A DNA stretch of 5,075 nt from Bacillota bacterium. Its GTDB lineage: Bacteria > Bacillota > Clostridia > Oscillospirales > Ruminococcaceae. The stretch's first letter is position 1. The number at the start of each line of letters is the position of its first letter. The DNA is taken from assembly GCA_023394255.1 (NCBI GenBank), contig JAEXAZ010000273.1:1-5075 (forward strand), read 5' to 3'. This document shows positions 1 through 3,974 of the stretch, in pieces. Made by a program: the position numbers and the translations under genes. The notes beneath the pieces are model-generated. The model had not been told where the DNA came from. It saw nothing but the letters and a program-made list of their open reading frames with translations, and did not search any database.

Positions 1-1
1 C

Positions 2-166
2 CTGATCGGCGCGGGCGGACTCGGCTATCCGATCTATCGCGGCATTCAGACACGAAATTTTGAAAAGATCGTTACAGGCGCTGTGCCTGTTGTTTTGATG
101 GCGCTGCTGTTTGATTATGGAATGACCAAAATGGAACAGCGTTTGGTGAAAAAATCGACAAGATAA
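2..166 (+). CDS. Osmoprotectant ABC transporter permease, C-terminal fragment (5' end outside window)
   Basis: This is the last 54 codons of a membrane permease, read in the frame starting at base 2 and ending at TAA 164-166. The visible residues begin LIGAGGLGYPIYRGIQTRN, which matches the conserved cytoplasmic loop (IGAGGLG...I..GI) of OpuBB/OpuBD/ProW-type permeases (BPD_transp_1 family). This loop contacts the ATPase subunit. A hydrophobic segment follows (IVTGAVPVVLMALLFDYGM), consistent with the final transmembrane helix, and then a short basic tail (KMEQRLVKKSTR). The family imports glycine betaine, choline, carnitine or related quaternary amines across the cytoplasmic membrane. The next gene starts 13 nt downstream and encodes the matching substrate-binding protein, which supports an Opu-type operon. 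The exact substrate and gene name cannot be settled from this fragment. Confidence 0.9.
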   Translation: MIGAGGLGYPIYRGIQTRNFEKIVTGAVPVVLMALLFDYGMTKMEQRLVKKSTR

Positions 167-173
167 AAGGAGG
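167..173 (+). promoter_or_regulatory. Ribosome binding site of the substrate-binding lipoprotein gene
   Basis: AAGGAGG lies 6 nt before the ATG at 180 and directly after the permease stop codon. It is a near-perfect Shine-Dalgarno sequence and fixes the start of the downstream gene. Confidence 0.85.
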
Positions 174-179
174 CAACTA

Positions 180-1076
180 ATGAAACACACAAAAAGAATA
201 ACCGGACTGGTTCTGGCCCTGTCCCTGGCTTCGGTCAGCTTGCTTGCGGGCTGCTCGGGAGGAAAATCCGTGACCATTGGATCAAAGGACTTTGGCGAGA
301 ATATCGTCATCGGAGAGATGATGTCACAGCTTGTTGAGGCTAAAACAGACCTGAAAGTCAATCGCAAGCTGAATATGGGCGGCACCTTCGTCTGCTTTGA
401 AGCGATTAAAAACGGTGATATTGATATCTATCCCGAATATACCGGGACGGGGCTGACAGCCCAGCTGAAACGGGATGTCATTTCCGACCCCGACGAGGTT
501 TACCAGATCGTGTCGGAGGAATTTGACAAGCAGTTTGGCGTGAAATGGCTGGAGCCGCTGGGATTCAACAATACCTATACGCTTGCGGTAACCGATCAGG
601 TCTATCAGGAATATGGTGTAGAAACCTACAGCGACCTCGTAAAAGTTTCTGAAAACCTCATATTCGGCGGGGAACATGAATTCTTCGACCGGCAGGACGG
701 TTATGACGGCCTTGTGGAGACCTACGGGCTGAAGTTCAAAGGGGACCCCAAAAAGATGAATGTCGCGCTGAAGTATCAGGCGATCGGCAGCGGGGACATG
801 GATGTTACCGACGCGTTCGCCACCGACGGCCCGATCAAGCAGTATAACCTGAAGGTGCTGACGGACGACCAGAACTTCTTCCCGCCATATTACGCGGCGC
901 CGATCGTCCGGAACGAGACGCTTGAAAAGTATCCCGAACTGGAGGACGTTCTGAACAGCCTGGCCGGCAAAATCGACGATGCGGCCATGACCGAGCTCAA
1001 CTACAAAATCGACGTGGAGGGGCAGGACGTGGAAGCGGTAGCGAAAGAATTCCTCGAAGGAAACGGTCTGCTCTAA
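180..1076 (+). CDS. Glycine betaine/choline-type ABC transporter substrate-binding lipoprotein (OpuAC family)
   Basis: This 298-residue protein is the extracellular solute receptor of an osmoprotectant/quaternary-amine ABC importer and would deliver substrate to the permease encoded just upstream. Residues 1-25 form a lipoprotein signal: basic MKHTKR, a hydrophobic core, and the lipobox LAGC with the lipidated cysteine at C25. The mature part has OpuAC-domain landmarks: GSKDFGEN (34-41), the hallmark IDIYPEYTGTGL (81-92), FDRQDGYDGL near 169-178, DAFATDGPI (211-219), and the aromatic-rich FFPPYYAAPIVR (233-244). Aromatic residues of this kind often build the cation-binding cage in the family. 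The length is normal for an OpuCC/OpuBC/OsmX-type protein. The ATG follows an AAGGAGG site at good spacing. The gene shares an operon with the permease (13-nt gap) and ends just before a strong hairpin. The ligand (betaine, choline, carnitine or other) is not determined by sequence alone. Confidence 0.93.
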   Translation: MKHTKRITGLVLALSLASVSLLAGCSGGKSVTIGSKDFGENIVIGEMMSQLVEAKTDLKVNRKLNMGGTFVCFEAIKNGDIDIYPEYTGTGLTAQLKRDVISDPDEVYQIVSEEFDKQFGVKWLEPLGFNNTYTLAVTDQVYQEYGVETYSDLVKVSENLIFGGEHEFFDRQDGYDGLVETYGLKFKGDPKKMNVALKYQAIGSGDMDVTDAFATDGPIKQYNLKVLTDDQNFFPPYYAAPIVRNETLEKYPELEDVLNSLAGKIDDAAMTELNYKIDVEGQDVEAVAKEFLEGNGLL

Positions 1077-1090
1077 ACAAAAAGCAAATA

Positions 1091-1124
1091 AAAACCCGCC
1101 CGGCCATTTGGCCGGGCGGGTTCT
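1091..1124. terminator. Bidirectional intrinsic terminator between convergent genes
   Basis: A perfect 13-bp stem pairs AACCCGCCCGGCC (1093-1105) with its complement at 1110-1122, closing a 4-nt ATTT loop. On the minus strand it is followed by an excellent U-tract, the complement of the A-rich 1081-1094 segment. It should therefore terminate the 1135-2091 gene efficiently. On the plus strand only TTCTCG follows, so termination of the Opu operon relies mostly on the very stable stem. It lies 16 nt after the lipoprotein gene stop and 12 nt beyond the minus-strand stop. Confidence 0.9.
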
Positions 1125-1134
1125 CGCGTGACGG

Positions 1135-2091
1135 TTAATAATCCCAGTAGCTGTCGGGCATCTCCTTGGTGAGACGGGTGTCATCGGGAGGTGTACCTTT
1201 CAAATCAGAAGGTATTTGGCTCTTCTTATACCATTTTCCGTCATATTCGTACTGCGTATACTTTTCAATCCAGTTGTCGCGCTTTTTCTCATATTTTTCT
1301 TCCAGACGGTCTTCCTTATCGTTCTGCGCGTCGGTGGAGAGGGCGCGTATGCCGTAGCTGCCGTCATAGAGGTAGAAGTTATCCCAGCAGATAACGTCCG
1401 GGCGTTCGAAATTGTAGGCGCTCAGGGACGCATAGGACGGATAGACGTCTTTGGTGGAAAGGGTGCAGTTGCCCAGCTTTTTCTCATCCACATAGTAGGA
1501 AATCACACCGTTGGTGGCCTTAATGAACAGGCTGTGCTCGCCGTCTTCCACATAGAAGTCTTCCAGCTCGTCGTCGCCGTTGATGAACTTATTCCCCATA
1601 CCCCAGCCGGTGTTGGCTTTCGGGTTATAGAACTTGAAATAAGAGGCGCTGCTTCCGCCCTTCACCAGGGCGAGCGCCGGGGAATCCTTGATCGGGTTGC
1701 CGTCGCCGTCGACCAGGTCGATGCGGAATTCAGCGCGTTTGCGGTTGCTGCTGGAATTAAACCAGGTATCGTCGATATCCAGCTTTACAACGGCGGTCCA
1801 GGTGTTGCTGGAAGTCTGGCCCAGCTTGAGCTTTTTGCCCTGCTGCGCGTAATATTTGCTTTTTCTGTCGGCGGGACGGTACTTGTAATAGCCCGATTTG
1901 CCGAGCGCAAGATAGAGCTTACCGTCTGAAATGTCGAACTCCTCGGGGTCGTAACGGTCGGTGACCCAGTTGTCGCTTTTGGAAGCGGAGGAGAAGCTGT
2001 CGCCTGTAACGATTGCGACTGCTGAGGCGGGTACGGAAAGAACCGTGACCAGCGTCAGCAGGAGGCTGGCAGTGCCGAGTAGTTTTTTCAT
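1135..2091 (-). CDS. Secreted protein of unknown function, probable ConA/LamG-like beta-sandwich
   Basis: I do not recognise a specific family for this 318-residue protein. Residues 1-24 are a classical Sec signal peptide: MKK, a long hydrophobic core, and cleavage after ASA (22-24). The mature protein starts with DSFSSASKSDNWV (31-43) and FDISDGKLYLAL (52-63). It ends its folded part with VICWDNFYLYDG (233-244). This pattern (D-F...W, then DGkL.l, ending in DNf.l) is typical of concanavalin-A-like/LamG jelly-roll domains. Two cysteines (C209, C235) could form a disulfide. A charged, helix-prone stretch follows (about 256-276), then an aromatic C-terminal tail with YEYDGKWYKKSQIP (281-294) and a terminal SYWDY. 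There is no LPXTG, lipobox, SLH or LysM anchor, so free secretion is likely. The ATG has GGGAGGA 9 nt upstream. The gene is monocistronic, with its own promoter and terminator. A role in carbohydrate or cell-surface binding is only an inference from the fold-like pattern. Confidence 0.85.
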   Translation of the reverse strand: MKKLLGTASLLLTLVTVLSVPASAVAIVTGDSFSSASKSDNWVTDRYDPEEFDISDGKLYLALGKSGYYKYRPADRKSKYYAQQGKKLKLGQTSSNTWTAVVKLDIDDTWFNSSSNRKRAEFRIDLVDGDGNPIKDSPALALVKGGSSASYFKFYNPKANTGWGMGNKFINGDDELEDFYVEDGEHSLFIKATNGVISYYVDEKKLGNCTLSTKDVYPSYASLSAYNFERPDVICWDNFYLYDGSYGIRALSTDAQNDKEDRLEEKYEKKRDNWIEKYTQYEYDGKWYKKSQIPSDLKGTPPDDTRLTKEMPDSYWDY

Positions 2092-2100
2092 AATGGAAAT

Positions 2101-2107
2101 TCCTCCC
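2101..2107 (-). promoter_or_regulatory. Ribosome binding site of the secreted protein gene
   Basis: On the minus strand this reads GGGAGGA, 9 nt before the ATG at 2091-2089. It supports the chosen start, which also gives a complete signal peptide. Confidence 0.8.
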
Positions 2108-2153
2108 TCACTGTGACCGCCGGGGCGGCGATCTCTATTTTTTTAATACTATC

Positions 2154-2182
2154 AGTATACCAATAGCGAACTGTAAAATCAA
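2154..2182 (-). promoter_or_regulatory. Housekeeping-sigma promoter of the secreted protein gene
   Basis: The minus strand reads TTGATT (2182-2177), a 17-bp spacer, then TATACT (2159-2154). TGG immediately precedes the -10 box, giving an extended -10 (TGn) element. Transcription would start near 2147 and give a 5' leader of about 55 nt. The match is to the consensus only; no start site has been measured. Confidence 0.65.
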
Positions 2183-2198
2183 GGTTCAGGAGGAAAGT

Positions 2199-2227
2199 TT
2201 GTCAAAAAAACGCTGCCAAATTATTCT
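2199..2227 (+). promoter_or_regulatory. Candidate promoter of the V-type ATPase operon
   Basis: TTGTCA (2199-2204; 5 of 6 consensus) and TATTCT (2222-2227; 4 of 6) are separated by exactly 17 bp. Transcription would start near 2234, leaving a leader of about 260 nt before the first ATPase gene. Weaker alternatives exist in this AT-rich region: TTGCAA (2365-2370) with TAAACT (2388-2393), and a TATATT at 2297-2302. The true start site is therefore uncertain. Confidence 0.45.
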
Positions 2228-2409
2228 TGGATGGAATTTATGCGCAGTTCGGATCGAATTTGCTAATAATATGTGCAAGTGCGACAAATCCGGGATTATA
2301 TTTTATTAAAATTGGTAGGTCGCCACAGATTTTTAAGATTTCTTAAGGTTTTAGATAAATTTCCTTGCAATCGCGGATAAATAAGAATAAACTGTAAACC
2401 GATAAAATC

Positions 2410-2429
2410 GGGGCGATGGCTCCTTTTTT
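2410..2429 (+). terminator. Possible intrinsic terminator/attenuator in the V-ATPase leader
   Basis: GGGGC (2410-2414) pairs with GCTCC (2419-2423) around a GATG loop, with one G-U pair, and is followed directly by T6 (2424-2429). The stem is only 5 bp, so termination may be partial. An upstream hairpin, CCGAT/ATCGG (2399-2411), shares bases 2410-2411 with its 5' arm and could act as an antiterminator. Confidence 0.35.
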
Positions 2430-2443
2430 GTTGGATGATGCTC

Positions 2444-2476
2444 CTGGTGGGTGTTCTTATCCGAAACACCGACCGG
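2444..2476 (+). promoter_or_regulatory. Strong leader hairpin just upstream of the first V-ATPase ribosome binding site
   Basis: CTGGT-G-GGTGTT (2444-2455) pairs with AACACC-G-ACCGG (2465-2476): eleven pairs (one of them G-U) with a single central G/G mismatch and a 9-nt loop. No T-tract follows, so it is not a terminator. It ends 4 nt before the AAAGGG ribosome binding site and could affect transcript stability or ribosome access. Confidence 0.45.
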
Positions 2477-2480
2477 TCAG

Positions 2481-2486
2481 AAAGGG
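2481..2486 (+). promoter_or_regulatory. Ribosome binding site that sets the start of the G/H-like subunit gene
   Basis: AAAGGG lies 8 nt before the ATG at 2495. In-frame upstream ATGs at 2435 and 2438 have no such site and would place the strong 2444-2476 hairpin inside the coding region, so the 2495 start is preferred. Confidence 0.7.
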
Positions 2487-2494
2487 ATGATAGT

Positions 2495-2806
2495 ATGGAG
2501 AAGATCATCAGCAAGCTGGTCGAGTTTGATCACGCCGGCCAGAAGATCGTTCACGAGGCTGAAGAGCGGAAACGCTATACGCTTGCGCACATGAACGATT
2601 ATAAAAAACAGATGTCCGATCAGTACCGGCAGCGTTCGGACCATCGAATCGAGTTCTTCCGTCAGCAGGCGCAAACTGACACCGAGGAACAGCGTGAGCA
2701 GCTTCGCCGTGAATATGACGCCAAAATGGAAAAACTGAGGCTGCATTTTCAGGAAAAGGGCGACAGCTGGGTTCGCGAGGTCGTTGGCCGCTGTATAGGC
2801 GGGTGA
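2495..2806 (+). CDS. V-type ATPase peripheral-stalk subunit, G/H-like
   Basis: This 103-residue protein is highly charged and almost entirely predicted helical, from MEKIISKLVEFD through KMEKLRLHF. It is rich in E, K, R and Q with heptad-like spacing, as expected for a coiled coil. It ends with WVREVVGRCIGG (92-103), resembling the C-terminal W/I..RV segment of stalk subunits. In A/V-type ATPases the small G/H subunit (NtpF in Enterococcus, AhaH in archaea) pairs with subunit E to form the peripheral stalk linking the catalytic head to subunit I. The assignment rests on size, coiled-coil character and position as first gene, directly before subunit C and subunit I; primary sequence is poorly conserved in this family. 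Its stop codon overlaps the possible GTG start of the next gene by 4 nt (GTGA, 2803-2806), suggesting translational coupling. Confidence 0.78.
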   Translation: MEKIISKLVEFDHAGQKIVHEAEERKRYTLAHMNDYKKQMSDQYRQRSDHRIEFFRQQAQTDTEEQREQLRREYDAKMEKLRLHFQEKGDSWVREVVGRCIGG

Positions 2807-2811
2807 GCGGT

Positions 2812-3855
2812 ATGGCAAACTATGCGAACGCGGTGATTGCAAAAACGCGCGCCATGTTCGGGCAGATGCTTTCCCGCGCGCAATATGACGAACTGCTGCG
2901 CAAACAGAGCATACAGGAGATTTCTGCTTATCTCAAGGAAAAAACGACCTACCGCTCCGCGCTGGCGGGCGTTCAGGACAGTGAAGTCCACCGAGGCCAG
3001 CTTGAGATGCTGCTCCATAAGGACGTTCTTTACCAGTATGTCCGGCTGGTCAAATATGTCCGCGCCAAGGACAGCGTCTATGAGTATATTATCATGGACA
3101 TGGAGATTGAAACGATCCTTTCCCGCCTTCGTGATCTGATCTCTTCCCGTGAGGAGGACGATTATATCACATCGCTTCCCTCCTTTATCCAGCCCTATGT
3201 CAGCTTCAACATTTTTGAAATGGCGCATGTCAACGGTGCGGAGCAGATGGTGGGATTCCTCAAGGGCACCCCTTACGGGCCGGTGATTCGCGCCTGCAAG
3301 GAACGGCTGGACAATCGGGACGGGCGCATTGACTATACCGCCTATGAAATGGCGCTTCGCAACTATTATTTCAGCACCCTGCTCGAGAGGGCGCGGAAAA
3401 ATGAGTCGGGCGCCGCGCGTGACCAGCTTCGCGAGCTGATCACCATGCGGGCGGAAACGATGAATCTCAATACAATTTATCGCATGAAGGCTTATTTCGG
3501 CGCGCAGCCGGAACAGATACGGGCGGTGATTTTGCCGTTTCGCTGCAAGCTGTCCCGCCGGGAACTGGACGCGCTGATTGAGGCGCGGGATGAGCAGGCG
3601 TTTCGCAAGGAGCTGTCCGGCACCGTTTACGGGAAACATCTTCCGGAAGACGCAAAGTTTCTGGAGAATGAGACAGACAATATGCGCTATCGTCTCGACC
3701 TTCGCATGCTGCGTTTTTCCACCGATCCACAGGTAGTGTTTATGGCGTTTATGCTGCTTCGCGGAATGGAGACGGAAAATATTGTACGAATTATCGAAGG
3801 TGTGCGGTATCAGCGTTCCCCGGAGAAAATACAGCAGCTTCTCTATCGGGCCTGA
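2812..3855 (+). CDS. ntpC: V-type ATP synthase subunit C (AC39/d-type)
   Basis: This 347-residue cytoplasmic protein matches vATP-synt_AC39 subunits in length and pattern. It is the funnel-shaped adaptor coupling the rotating central shaft (D-F) to the membrane c/K ring. Family-like features are the N-terminal MANYANAVIAKTRAMFGQML, the helix DMEIETILSRLRDLIS (96-111), DYTAYEMALRNYYFSTLL (174-191), AETMNLNTIYRMKAYFG (214-230), and the C-terminal MLLRGMETENIVRIIEGV (314-331) followed by SPEKIQQLL. No membrane segment is present, as expected. I chose ATG 2812, which has AGGCGG 9 nt upstream and starts like the family. An in-frame GTG at 2803, overlapping the previous stop, would add three residues and cannot be excluded. 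The gene sits between the G/H-like subunit and subunit I. Confidence 0.92.
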   Translation: MANYANAVIAKTRAMFGQMLSRAQYDELLRKQSIQEISAYLKEKTTYRSALAGVQDSEVHRGQLEMLLHKDVLYQYVRLVKYVRAKDSVYEYIIMDMEIETILSRLRDLISSREEDDYITSLPSFIQPYVSFNIFEMAHVNGAEQMVGFLKGTPYGPVIRACKERLDNRDGRIDYTAYEMALRNYYFSTLLERARKNESGAARDQLRELITMRAETMNLNTIYRMKAYFGAQPEQIRAVILPFRCKLSRRELDALIEARDEQAFRKELSGTVYGKHLPEDAKFLENETDNMRYRLDLRMLRFSTDPQVVFMAFMLLRGMETENIVRIIEGVRYQRSPEKIQQLLYRA

Positions 3856-3974
3856 CAGTTGCCCCCTTCGATGGAGCGGCTGCGAAAACCGTATGCGGCA
3901 CACCACCGGCGGCTGTGGGCGAACGGGCAGACCAAATATCGAAAAATTAGCCGCTGGAGAAAGGACGGGTCAAC
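3856..3974 (+). other. 119-bp gap inside the V-ATPase operon
   Basis: The flanking genes are both complete at this junction: subunit C ends with its usual C-terminus, and an in-frame TAG at 3948-3950 blocks any upstream extension of subunit I. I see no terminator or promoter of quality. AGCGGCT (3875-3881) and AGCCGCT (3949-3955) form a 7-bp inverted repeat spanning the gap, possibly by chance. A 46-codon ATG reading frame (3872-4012), rich in Arg, fills the gap and runs into subunit I, but it has no ribosome binding site. Confidence 0.6.
3957..3965 (+). promoter_or_regulatory. Ribosome binding site of the subunit I gene
   Basis: GAGAAAGGA lies 9 nt before the ATG at 3975. It is the only purine-rich site near this start and supports it. 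Confidence 0.75.

Larger units (their letters stand above)
2092..2494. other. 403-bp AT-rich divergent intergenic region
   Basis: This gap separates the minus-strand secreted protein gene from the plus-strand V-ATPase operon. It contains the minus-strand promoter (2154-2182), a candidate plus-strand promoter (2199-2227), and an untranslated leader of about 260 nt with several potential hairpins. I see no convincing protein-coding gene. The 11-codon ATG reading frame at 2231-2266 lacks a ribosome binding site. A weak TTAAG-ATTT-CTTAA inverted repeat sits at 2333-2346 and could be an operator or merely a weak hairpin. Confidence 0.7.
2234..2494 (+). ncRNA. Candidate structured 5' leader of the V-type ATPase operon
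   Basis: If transcription starts near 2234, this untranslated leader can form several structures. CGG (2250-2252) plus ATTTG (2258-2262) pairs with CAAATCCG (2285-2292). GTGCGAC (2279-2285) pairs with GTCGCCAC (2319-2326), with C2323 bulged. The left arm of the second helix lies mostly in the loop of the first, so the two would form a pseudoknot or compete. Further down are CCGAT/ATCGG (2399-2403 with 2407-2411), a small terminator-like hairpin (2410-2429) and a strong hairpin (2444-2476). I do not recognise a known riboswitch consensus. Regulatory function is inferred from length and pairing only. Confidence 0.35.

Noticed and set aside
324..1184. A 286-codon minus-strand open frame opposite the substrate-binding lipoprotein
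   Set aside because: It is antisense to a well-supported OpuAC protein, passes through the terminator hairpin and overlaps the end of the secreted protein gene. Its product is compositionally odd.
1216..1929. A 237-codon plus-strand open frame opposite the secreted protein gene
   Set aside because: The minus-strand gene has a signal peptide, ribosome binding site, promoter and terminator, while this frame has none of them. Its hydrophobic, valine-rich product is typical of an antisense shadow.
2231..2266. An 11-codon reading frame (MEFMRSSDRIC) as a leader peptide for attenuation
   Set aside because: It has no Shine-Dalgarno, overlaps the predicted transcription start, and has no run of one amino acid codon that would suggest ribosome-stalling attenuation.
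2333..2346. TTAAG-ATTT-CTTAA inverted repeat as a terminator or operator
   Set aside because: The stem is short and AT-only apart from one pair, with no T-tract. It is expected by chance in such AT-rich sequence, so it is mentioned only as a weak feature.
2435..2494. N-terminal extension of the G/H-like subunit from the ATG at 2435 (20 extra residues)
   Set aside because: There is no ribosome binding site before 2435, the extension would be hydrophobic then charged unlike the family, and it would lie over a strong hairpin. The ATG at 2495 has AAAGGG at proper spacing.
2749..3906. A 385-codon open frame on the minus strand opposite the subunit C gene
   Set aside because: It is antisense to a clearly recognised V-ATPase subunit. 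Its translation has no recognisable domain and it runs across two real gene boundaries. It arises from the codon bias of the plus-strand gene.
3873..3955. 7-bp inverted repeat AGCGGCT/AGCCGCT as a mobile-element end or hairpin in the operon gap
   Set aside because: Arms are short and 67 bp apart, without flanking target duplications or a transposase. It is most likely chance.
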